From Brevibacillus sp. (GTDB lineage Bacteria > Bacillota > Bacilli > Brevibacillales > Brevibacillaceae), in NCBI GenBank assembly GCA_029240815.1, contig JARDZO010000106.1, forward strand, positions 1-22,062: DNA of 22,062 nt. Reading direction: 5' to 3'. Both the position numbers and the translations under genes were made by a program. Below the pieces are notes generated by a model. That model made no database searches, was not told the origin of the DNA, and saw nothing but the letters and a program-made list of their open reading frames with translations. Positions 6,878 through 13,624 of the stretch are shown here, piece after piece (position 1 is the first letter of the stretch; each line of letters begins with the position of its first letter).

Positions 6878-6960
6878 GCCGGTATGGCGGAATTGGCAGA
6901 CGCGCGCGACTCAAAATCGTGAGGGAAACCGTGGGGGTTCAAGTCCCTCTACCGGCACCA
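6878..6960 (+). tRNA. tRNA-Leu (anticodon CAA)
   Basis: The acceptor stem GCCGGTA (6878-6884) pairs with TACCGGC (6950-6956) and is followed by a genomically encoded ACCA. The anticodon stem is CGCGA/TCGTG with loop CTCAAAA, placing anticodon CAA at 6912-6914, which reads the leucine codon UUG. The variable region (AGGGAAACCGT) is long, as expected for a class II tRNA-Leu. The T-arm is GGGGG-TTCAAGT-CCCTC, with one G-T pair. All standard elements are present, so the gene looks functional. Confidence 0.96.
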
Positions 6961-6992
6961 GCAATTCTATACATATAGTTTTTTGTCATAAG

Positions 6993-7029
6993 GTGGGAAA
7001 CAGCGTGTAAAACCTGTTTCTCACTTTTT
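6993..7029 (+). terminator. Intrinsic terminator of the tRNA-Leu unit
   Basis: GTGGGAAACAG pairs with CTGTTTCTCAC (one G-T pair) across a ten-base loop and is followed by TTTTT. Confidence 0.88.
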
Positions 7030-7046
7030 CATTTTCTAGGACATGC

Positions 7047-7075
7047 ATGACCTGTGCATGCCCGCCTGCTACAAT
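7047..7075 (+). promoter_or_regulatory. Probable sigma-A promoter of the PfpI-family gene
   Basis: ATGACC (7047-7052), a 17-base spacer and TACAAT (7070-7075) match the vegetative consensus at 4 and 5 of 6 positions. Transcription from about 7082 would leave only a few bases before the ribosome binding site. The -35 lies in a repeat-like stretch containing ATGCATG and TGCATGC. Confidence 0.5.
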
Positions 7076-7098
7076 GGAGGAAAAAGGAGGTTGATCTC

Positions 7099-7623
7099 GT
7101 GAGACTTGCAGGGAAACATATCGTCTGCTACGTAGAGCATGAGTTTGAAGATCTGGAGCTGTGGTATCCTGTCCTTCGATTGAGAGAAGAAGGGGCTGCT
7201 GTTGACTTCGTAGGACCTGAGGCAAACCATACCTATACCGGAAAGTACGGCGTCCCATGCCAATCAGACAAATCCATCCGTGACGTCAAAGCAAAAGACT
7301 ATGATGGCGTCTTGGTTCCTGGGGGCTGGGCGCCTGACAAGCTTCGCCGTTATCCCGAGATTTTGTCGTTCATTCAGGAGATGGATCAGGCGAAGAAACC
7401 GATCGGGCACATATGCCATGCAGGTTGGGTCTTGGTCTCCGCAAAAATTCTCCAAGGTGTGAAGACAACCTCGACGCCGGGGATCCGCGATGATATCGAA
7501 AACGCGGGTGCCATCTGGGTAGATGAAGAAGTCGTCGTAGATGGGCATATTATCGGTTCAAGACGGCCACCAGACTTGCCTGCATACGCCAAAGCGTTCG
7601 CGGATGCTGTCGCTGGCGCATAA
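7099..7623 (+). CDS. DJ-1/PfpI-family protein (glutamine amidotransferase-like fold)
   Basis: A 174-residue cytosolic member of the DJ-1/PfpI superfamily, whose members act as chaperones, deglycase/glyoxalase III-type enzymes or, rarely, proteases. Visible signatures are the N-terminal strand KHIVCYVEHEFEDLELWYP with the conserved Glu17, the DYDGVLVPGG loop (residues 67-76), and the nucleophile elbow GHICHAGW with Cys106 and His107. The start is the GTG at 7099, eight bases after AAGGAGG; an in-frame ATG at 7054 precedes that ribosome binding site and is unlikely. The gene is monocistronic, with its own probable promoter and a strong terminator at 7666. Its exact reaction cannot be told from sequence; general stress protein is the usual annotation. 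Confidence 0.88.
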   Translation: MRLAGKHIVCYVEHEFEDLELWYPVLRLREEGAAVDFVGPEANHTYTGKYGVPCQSDKSIRDVKAKDYDGVLVPGGWAPDKLRRYPEILSFIQEMDQAKKPIGHICHAGWVLVSAKILQGVKTTSTPGIRDDIENAGAIWVDEEVVVDGHIIGSRRPPDLPAYAKAFADAVAGA

Positions 7624-7665
7624 TTGGATTAGGGGATGACCAATCGGATACATTACCCTGCAAGT

Positions 7666-7713
7666 GGGGCTCACAGGAACCGTCTGGACACGGAACTGTG
7701 AGCCCCTTTTGTC
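7666..7713 (+). terminator. Strong intrinsic terminator after the PfpI-family gene
   Basis: A perfect 11-bp stem, GGGGCTCACAG (7666-7676) with CTGTGAGCCCC (7696-7706), is followed by TTTTGT. The converging germination operon ends right at this hairpin; the minus-strand side lacks a T run, so bidirectional action is doubtful. Confidence 0.9.
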
Positions 7714-7864
7714 AAGCCTTGGGCTTCCCGCTTTTTTTCCAGGGAGGATCCCCGATTTTGTGCAGCTTGGCGTTCATTTTCATGAAGATGTAGGGGATCA
7801 AAAAAGATAGAATAGCTCCTGATAAAGTTAAGTATGGAGGAAGTGTTCCCAACAGATTTTTCAA
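7712..7864 (-). CDS. 50-residue one-helix membrane protein at the end of the germination operon
   Basis: This short gene begins with TTG at 7864, eight bases after the stop of the GerC-type gene, whose final bases (CGGTGAG) can serve as a weak ribosome binding site. The product reads (M)KNLLGTLPPY, a single hydrophobic helix at about residues 12-29, and a basic Pro/Trp-containing tail, GDPPWKKSGKPKA. It should be a single-pass membrane protein with a cytosolic basic end. Small hydrophobic D-type subunits are known to accompany some GerA-family receptors and modulate their function; those usually have two helices and about 75 residues, so this one is short. I infer an accessory role from position and spacing only. 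Confidence 0.65.
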   Translation of the reverse strand: MKNLLGTLPPYLTLSGAILSFLIPYIFMKMNAKLHKIGDPPWKKSGKPKA

Positions 7865-7871
7865 AGCTGAC

Positions 7872-9101
7872 TCACCGTCCCGTTTTTCTTTCTGCCCGGT
7901 TGATACCTCCGATATTGCGGATGAATACGTCTGCTTCTACTGCGATTTCGCTTTTTTTATACAGCTGTTGACCTTTCTCCCAATCGTTTTTGATCTGTGA
8001 CCAAAGCTTGAAATGATACTGTTTTAGAAAACTGCCCAATTGGATAGCATCAACAGCCATCTGCTTGTGCAGCTTGGTGATGGTGTCTTGACTCATCCGT
8101 TCGATTTCGCGGGCAAACGCTTGCTCGAGCTTATGCTGCACGTTTGGATCTAATAAATCCATCACATCAAATGACTCGATGATGGCGCCCTCGCATTGAA
8201 TTTTGATGGTAAATTTGATGTGCTGCTTGTCTCGCACATCTGCGACAATGCTCCTTTTCGCGCCTTGGATGTTGAGGATTATCAAATCCTCCTTCAGTTT
8301 TGCTTTGATCAGTCCCCCATGAACGGAGTCTGTCAGGAAATTCAAGCCTTCCGTCTCTTCTTCTCCAAGGAAGCCTACCATGTAATTATCAGCATTGAAG
8401 ATTGCAGCGCCGGCCATTTTTACTTCTTGATTTTCAGCAATAATTCGTGGAATCGCAAAACTAAATTGGTTGAGCAATTGCTCGTGCACGTCCCCAATAC
8501 GGATGTCCGGAAGCATCCGTGAATTTTTATCGCTATTATCTCCAATCGAATTGATGTAGAGAGCGGGGAGCTTTTCCGATTTCGGTTTCACCTCGAGCGC
8601 ATTTTTGGCATCTCCTTTGGAGACGAACACCTTGCTGCTGCGTCGTGCATCAGGGTCGCGAAGCAGAACGTCGACGGTATTTCCTAACCCGTATTTCGAC
8701 CTAGCGACGTCTTCAGAGATGATGATAATCTTCAAGTGCTGGTAAAAAGGAGTACGGCTGGACCGAGTGGCAAATTCACGGGACACCTCAAACAACGAGT
8801 CTCCCTCGGATAAGAGATTGAGGTAGGCTTCATTCGCAGTGTTTTGCCCCCCGCCGGATTGCCCTCCTGCGATGAGTCCTCCAGGAATGACGAACTGATT
8901 GGTGACCAGAAATCGCTGCTGTCCTTCGGGTTTATTCGGAGCTTCTTGCTCTGCCTTCTGCTGCGCATTTTTGGAACGCGGGACATCTACGGCCACTCCG
9001 ATCACGAAGCCCCGTTCCTCGATCTGCACTTGATCCCAACAACCTGCGAGAAGCAGCATAAGCGCGATCAGTAGCAGTCCGGGGCGTAAAACTTTACCCA
9101 T
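7872..9101 (-). CDS. GerC-type spore germination lipoprotein
   Basis: This is the C subunit of a GerA-family germinant receptor, a lipoprotein on the outer face of the spore inner membrane. Its 409 residues match the family (about 370-410). The signal peptide ends in the lipobox LLAGC, with Cys21 as the lipidated residue, followed by the typical WDQVQIEERGFVIGVAVD. A Gln/Lys/Glu-rich linker (about residues 44-63) precedes the conserved body, and the C-terminal helical domain includes the typical QLGSFLKQYHFKLW motif. It overlaps the B-subunit gene by 8 bases, with AGGGGTGAAGGG in the end of that gene as its ribosome binding site, so translation is probably coupled. Which receptor (GerA, B or K type) cannot be told. 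Confidence 0.93.
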   Translation of the reverse strand: MGKVLRPGLLLIALMLLLAGCWDQVQIEERGFVIGVAVDVPRSKNAQQKAEQEAPNKPEGQQRFLVTNQFVIPGGLIAGGQSGGGQNTANEAYLNLLSEGDSLFEVSREFATRSSRTPFYQHLKIIIISEDVARSKYGLGNTVDVLLRDPDARRSSKVFVSKGDAKNALEVKPKSEKLPALYINSIGDNSDKNSRMLPDIRIGDVHEQLLNQFSFAIPRIIAENQEVKMAGAAIFNADNYMVGFLGEEETEGLNFLTDSVHGGLIKAKLKEDLIILNIQGAKRSIVADVRDKQHIKFTIKIQCEGAIIESFDVMDLLDPNVQHKLEQAFAREIERMSQDTITKLHKQMAVDAIQLGSFLKQYHFKLWSQIKNDWEKGQQLYKKSEIAVEADVFIRNIGGINRAERKTGR

Positions 9102-10200
9102 GACCCTTCACCCCTCGCAGCATGGCAAGGACCAGCAAGCAAATCGGAAAAAGATACACAATAATCATCCCGAAATAGGTGAGCTTGTCTCCAAATGAAA
9201 AGAAGTCTACCAAATTTTGCGGAAGCATGGAGATGAAATAGATGATAGGGGAAAGCACAAGTATCCAAACCATCTTGCTCACGCGCCTGAACATAGAAAT
9301 CAGGTTGAGAACAGTGATATCCAGCCACATGGCAGAAGTGTTGAAGATCGTCATGATCCAAATCGTAAAAAAGATGGACTCCACCCGCTCGAAGAAACCG
9401 CCAGGCACTTCCACTTCTTTTGCGAGTTCAATTGTCGGGTAGATCAAATTTTTCGCTACTTCCGCGGAGAATACAGCAATGACAAAGATGTAGATGATCA
9501 TATAAAGGATCACGGGAATCAGGAGACCGAGCAGCACCGACTTGCTCGCTTCCTCCGGTCGCTTCATGAGCATCGTGTAAAATAAGATCATTTCAAATCC
9601 GGAATAGGAGAGGCCCACATCCTTGGAGCCTTGAAGCAGGGACTTCCAGCTGGAAGAGAAGTACGGGCGGATGTTTTCCATATCGACGAGCGGCTGGGTA
9701 AACACCAGAACCACCAACATGACAAACAACACGACAGGCAGGAACAAGAGATTCAGGCGAAGCATGGAAATGCGGGAGCCAGCCACTGAGTACTGAACAA
9801 CCAATAGAAAGCTCAAGGTGATCATTTCCACCGGCGTATTGTAGAACAAATACTGTTTGGCAATGTTTCCGATCGCCCTGATTTCAAAAGAGACAAACAG
9901 CATCGAGTAGATGCAGACGAGGATCGTCAAGATGTAGCCAATCGGCTTGCTGGCGATCAGTGACGAATACTCAAAAAAGGTTTGCCTCGGAAACCGGGAG
10001 GCGAGCTTGGCCAGAGTAAAGGCAATCAGGTATGCGACTACGCCGCTCAGCACGACCGAAATCCAACCGTCCACTGCTCCTGTCGCCTTTGCCAACGCCC
10101 GTGGAAACGTCAGGATTCCGACACCGATTGTGACAGAAGCGATGTTGATCCCCATATGGTTTTTGCTGATCAGTTTTTCCGCTAAGGTCTGAGCGCTCAT
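9094..10200 (-). CDS. GerB-type spore germination permease subunit
   Basis: This is the B subunit of the germinant receptor, a polytopic protein of the amino acid/polyamine (APC) transporter superfamily that is thought to bind the germinant. The 368-residue length and about ten hydrophobic segments are normal. The first helix motif MGINIASVTIGVGILTFPRA, with its small-residue-rich unwound region, is characteristic, as is GWISVVLSGVVAYLIAFTLAKL after it. The start codon overlaps the stop of the A-subunit gene by four bases (ATGA), and the end overlaps the C-subunit gene, giving a tightly coupled A-B-C operon. Expression in such operons is normally in the forespore under sigma-G; I found no convincing sigma-G promoter upstream. 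Confidence 0.93.
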   Translation of the reverse strand: MSAQTLAEKLISKNHMGINIASVTIGVGILTFPRALAKATGAVDGWISVVLSGVVAYLIAFTLAKLASRFPRQTFFEYSSLIASKPIGYILTILVCIYSMLFVSFEIRAIGNIAKQYLFYNTPVEMITLSFLLVVQYSVAGSRISMLRLNLLFLPVVLFVMLVVLVFTQPLVDMENIRPYFSSSWKSLLQGSKDVGLSYSGFEMILFYTMLMKRPEEASKSVLLGLLIPVILYMIIYIFVIAVFSAEVAKNLIYPTIELAKEVEVPGGFFERVESIFFTIWIMTIFNTSAMWLDITVLNLISMFRRVSKMVWILVLSPIIYFISMLPQNLVDFFSFGDKLTYFGMIIVYLFPICLLVLAMLRGVKGHG

Positions 10201-11774
10201 GAAGGATCCCCTGTTCCTATGCGAGTTTCATCCTGTGTGTGCAGTGATTTCGGCCGTGACTTCAAGAAGGTGATGGGCGCCCGAAGGATCAGGTCCTTCC
10301 AGTCTCGCGGCATTTGCGGAGCGAATGGAGACAAATACGGATACCCGATGCTCGTCAGATTGGACAAATGAATCGTGATGACAATCAGGCTAAGTACAAC
10401 ACCATAGATCCCGAAAATGGAGGCGGCAAACATTGCGAAAAAGCGAATCATCCGAAACGCGATGGCCAAATGGTAGGAAGGGTTGGCGAACGATGCAATT
10501 GCCGTGAGTGCCACGACGATAACCATGACCGGACTGACGATGCCTGCTGAAACGGCGGCGTCACCAATGACGAGACCCCCAACGATGCCAACCGTTTGCC
10601 CGATCGGTTTTGGCAGACGAAGGCCTGCTTCTTGCAACAATTCCATGGTCGTCACCATCATGATCGATTCCACGAACGCAGGAAAAGGAACGCCATCCCG
10701 GGTAGCTGCGATGGAAAAGGCCAAGTCGGATGGGATTAAGCCTGGATGAAACGTGACAAGAGCAATGTAAAAAGAGGGGGAAAAAACAGCCAAAAATGCG
10801 GCTACGTATCGCAAAAGTCTAGCGAGCGTGCCTACGATCCACCGCTCGTAGTAATCTTCAGGCGAGTGGAGCAGCAAGCCAAGCGTTACAGGCAGGATCA
10901 GCACCATGGGAGTGCCATCGAGCAAAATGGCGACTCGCCCTTGGAACAGGGAGGCCGCTACTTTGTCTGGCCGCTCTGTGTTGTGAACTTGTGGAAACGG
11001 AGACAAAAAGTCGTCCTCAATCCACTGTTCAATAAAACCTGATTCTTCCACTTCGTCGATATCGATGGTGGAAATTCTCCGCTTTACTTCGTCGAGCAGC
11101 TCTTTATCAACGAGGTTGTCAATGTAGGCAATAATGAGTTCTGTTTTACTGCGGGCCCCCACGATAGAACCTTCAAAACGAAGATTGTAGTCTTTGACTC
11201 GCCTGCGGATTCGCACGGTATTGTCACGAATGTCCTCTGTAAAGCCATCTCGCGGACCGCGAACAAGGCCTTCTGATACAGGTTCTTCCACGGCGCGTGA
11301 CTTCCAGCCTTTGCTGTCAATTAGGATGGCTTGGTTCGTGCCATCTACGAGCAGAGCGGTGTCGCCATAGAGAACGCAATCGAGCATTTCCGTCAGGTTG
11401 GATACTTTTTTAATTTCAATTACGGACAAGACTTCCTCGTACAGAAGGGAGAGGATTTCATCCGGTTCGTTTGGAACCATTTTTTCTGCCGTAGAAATCA
11501 TTAACTGGATATTGGACAATATTTGCTCCTGGACCATAGCGCTGTTGGCGAGACCATCAATGCAGATCACGGCGCAAGTATGCTGAGTATTTCCGATGAG
11601 AAAAGATCGAGATATTAGATCGTGAGGATTACCTAATAGGGTCGTAACGGTGTCCAAGTTATCCTGTAAACGGGTGGACAACAGCGTCGGAGAAGAGGAT
11701 TGCGACAGCGACTGCTGCATCATAGGTGAGGAGGCTTTCTGTTTGCGATGCTGTGCCAGTATTCTGCGCAACAT
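10197..11774 (-). CDS. GerA-type spore germination receptor subunit
   Basis: This is the A subunit of the germinant receptor in the spore inner membrane. The 525-residue product has the standard layout: a soluble N-terminal domain (residues about 30-285), then a membrane domain with several helices and the conserved motifs GPRDGFTEDIRDN, LLLHSPEDYYERW, IPSDLAFSIAATRDGVPFP and GGLVIGDAAVSAGIVSP. A basic cytosolic tail follows the last helix (RAPITFLKSRPKS). The ATG at 11774 is preceded by GGGAGGGAATCTC; an in-frame upstream start at 11807 lacks a site. It is the first gene of the operon, divergent from the dynamin pair. An inverted repeat at 11850-11872 lies in the shared promoter region. Confidence 0.94.
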   Translation of the reverse strand: MLRRILAQHRKQKASSPMMQQSLSQSSSPTLLSTRLQDNLDTVTTLLGNPHDLISRSFLIGNTQHTCAVICIDGLANSAMVQEQILSNIQLMISTAEKMVPNEPDEILSLLYEEVLSVIEIKKVSNLTEMLDCVLYGDTALLVDGTNQAILIDSKGWKSRAVEEPVSEGLVRGPRDGFTEDIRDNTVRIRRRVKDYNLRFEGSIVGARSKTELIIAYIDNLVDKELLDEVKRRISTIDIDEVEESGFIEQWIEDDFLSPFPQVHNTERPDKVAASLFQGRVAILLDGTPMVLILPVTLGLLLHSPEDYYERWIVGTLARLLRYVAAFLAVFSPSFYIALVTFHPGLIPSDLAFSIAATRDGVPFPAFVESIMMVTTMELLQEAGLRLPKPIGQTVGIVGGLVIGDAAVSAGIVSPVMVIVVALTAIASFANPSYHLAIAFRMIRFFAMFAASIFGIYGVVLSLIVITIHLSNLTSIGYPYLSPFAPQMPRDWKDLILRAPITFLKSRPKSLHTQDETRIGTGDPS

Positions 11775-11849
11775 GAGATTCCCTCCCGTCAAAAACGCGA
11801 ATATCACGTTAGAGCGATTTTTTCCAAAAGAAAGGAAAAGTATGCGGAT

Positions 11850-11872
11850 GAAAGTTCCACAGGGAAACTTTC
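11850..11872. repeat. Inverted repeat in the divergent promoter region
   Basis: GAAAGTTCC (11850-11858) and GGAAACTTTC (11863-11872) are inverted copies (one extra A) around ACAG. It lies about 75 bases upstream of the germination operon start and just upstream of the candidate dynamin promoter. Either an operator for a dimeric regulator or an RNA hairpin is possible. No T run follows on either strand. Confidence 0.55.
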
Positions 11873-11882
11873 ACACAAATAA

Positions 11883-11926
11883 TTGAACAAAACCTATCAG
11901 ATATGATACATTCGGCATGGTAGAAT
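11883..11926 (+). promoter_or_regulatory. Probable promoter of the dynamin-like gene pair
   Basis: Two readings are possible. TTGAAC (11883-11888) with TACATT (11907-11912) at 18 bases gives 4 of 6 matches in each box. Alternatively TGGTAGAAT (11918-11926) is an extended -10 element with a poor -35. Both would start transcription 35-60 bases before the GTG start codon. Confidence 0.4.
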
Positions 11927-11974
11927 AGAGAGTAGTAGTAGAGAGAAAGCAACGATGGAGAGGGTGGTAAGCAA

Positions 11975-13624
11975 GTGCTTCAAAGTCAGGTAATGATTCG
12001 GGAGACGGATTTCTCCCGGCTTGCACATACATGGGAACAACTAGCTGAGCGGATGAAAGAAAAAGGGGACACGACAACCCCCGCCAAGTTATTGCAACTC
12101 GCCGAAAAAACAAGGCGTGCGGAATTGAATATCGCTTTTTGCGGCCATTTTTCCGCAGGTAAATCAACGATGATCAACACGCTCCTGGGCGCAAACCTGC
12201 TTCCCTCCAACCCGATTCCGACCAGTGCCAATGTGGTCAAAATCCGCGGTGGGGAAAAAGCAGCACGCGTATATACCATGAACAGCGGCGTGATTACCTT
12301 TGATCCTGATACGGAGATGGAAAAGCTCAAACAGTTTGCTGTAGATGGAGATACAGTGGAATCGGTGGAAGTTTCGTATCCGGGGACGTTCCTCGACGAA
12401 AATTCCAGTCTGCTCGATACGCCAGGGATTGACTCGACGGATGCGGCTCATAAAATTGCTACGGAATCTGCCCTTCACCTGGCGGATGTCGTCATTTACA
12501 TGATGGATTACAACCACGTCCAGGCAGAAGAAAACTTTAACTTTACCAAAACATTGAAAGACCGTGGAAAACCGGTCTATCTCGTCGTGAATATGATCGA
12601 CAAGCACATTGATTTTGAGTTGGACTTTGACAGCTACAAGGAAAGTGTGGAAGAAGCGTTTGCGACCTGGAACATTCACCCGGACGGGATTTACTATACG
12701 TCTTTGGCAGAGCCGGAGCATCTGGAAAATCAGTACGAGGAATTTAAAAACAAGCTGTCTGCGCTGATCGGGGAGCGGGAAGAACTGGTCGCTGATAGCG
12801 TAAAAAGCGCCGCAGAGCATTTGATCGATGAACATGTACAGGTGCTGAAGAGTGCAAACGAGGGCTTGCGTCAGCAATGGGAAAGCAAGCTCATGACATT
12901 GGAAGCAGAAGGCTTGGACAGTCAAGATGCTACGGCTGTTCGTGAAGCATTGCAGCAGGCTGAGACCGAAACGGCAGCACTGGCCAGTCTCTCAGAAGAT
13001 GCTCGCAAGAAAATGGAAAAAGAGATGAGCGTGCTGTTGGATAACGCACGTCTGACCTATTTCAGCACGAACGAAGCGGCGCGAAGCTATCTGGAGAGCC
13101 GAAAGCCCGGATTCAAGCTCGGCTTTTTATTCGCTGGCAAAAAGACAGAGGAAGAGCGTGAGCGTCGCGAGGAAGCGTTGCTGGCTGACTTGCGAGAAAA
13201 AGTAGCGGGCAATCTTGATTTTCACTTCAAGGAACTGATGGGAAAACAGCCGCAAGAGTATCACATTCGTGACGAAGAGTACCATGCTGCTGTCCATGCG
13301 ATGACAGTGGGGATTACTCCGGAGTTCCTCGCGTCCCACATCAAGGACGGCGCACAATCTCAAGAGTACGTCTTGAACTATTGCAATGATATTGCCAACG
13401 GCATCAAGCTGGAATATCGCCGCGCTGGACTCGGCTTTATCGGCCAGGTCGTTACCCGTTTAGAGCAGCAAGTAAAGGAACAGAACGAGGAGCAGCAAGC
13501 TCGACTGACTGTGTTGCGAGAGCTGGCTGGCGTGCACGAGAAGCTGGCTGAACTGGCAGCAGGAGAACAGGTCAGCAGAGAACAGCTACAAGCAATCATG
13601 CAAAAAGGAGAACAGGTGTCATGA
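11975..13624 (+). CDS. Dynamin-like GTPase, first half of a DynA-type pair
   Basis: A 549-residue bacterial dynamin-like protein. GTPase motifs are intact: G1 GHFSAGKST (57-65), G2 Thr in IPTSAN, G3 DTPG (148-151) and G4 NMID (206-209). After the GTPase domain come long charged helices with coiled-coil character and a basic, hydrophobic stretch, KPGFKLGFLFAGKK, that could be a membrane-contact loop; this last point is inference. In Bacillus subtilis the fused DynA protein (about 1,190 residues) holds two such units and helps fuse or repair membranes. Here the first unit is a separate gene, ending in an ATGA overlap with the second. The GTG start at 11975 follows GGAGAGGGTGG by a short gap. 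Confidence 0.92.
   Translation: MLQSQVMIRETDFSRLAHTWEQLAERMKEKGDTTTPAKLLQLAEKTRRAELNIAFCGHFSAGKSTMINTLLGANLLPSNPIPTSANVVKIRGGEKAARVYTMNSGVITFDPDTEMEKLKQFAVDGDTVESVEVSYPGTFLDENSSLLDTPGIDSTDAAHKIATESALHLADVVIYMMDYNHVQAEENFNFTKTLKDRGKPVYLVVNMIDKHIDFELDFDSYKESVEEAFATWNIHPDGIYYTSLAEPEHLENQYEEFKNKLSALIGEREELVADSVKSAAEHLIDEHVQVLKSANEGLRQQWESKLMTLEAEGLDSQDATAVREALQQAETETAALASLSEDARKKMEKEMSVLLDNARLTYFSTNEAARSYLESRKPGFKLGFLFAGKKTEEERERREEALLADLREKVAGNLDFHFKELMGKQPQEYHIRDEEYHAAVHAMTVGITPEFLASHIKDGAQSQEYVLNYCNDIANGIKLEYRRAGLGFIGQVVTRLEQQVKEQNEEQQARLTVLRELAGVHEKLAELAAGEQVSREQLQAIMQKGEQVS

Noticed and set aside
6793..6978. 61-codon frame running across the tRNA-Leu gene
   Set aside because: It is a chance reading of the tRNA and the tRNA-Pro-like fragment.
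12164..12925. 253-codon open frame on the minus strand opposite the first dynamin gene
   Set aside because: No start signal and no domain; the opposite strand carries intact GTPase motifs.
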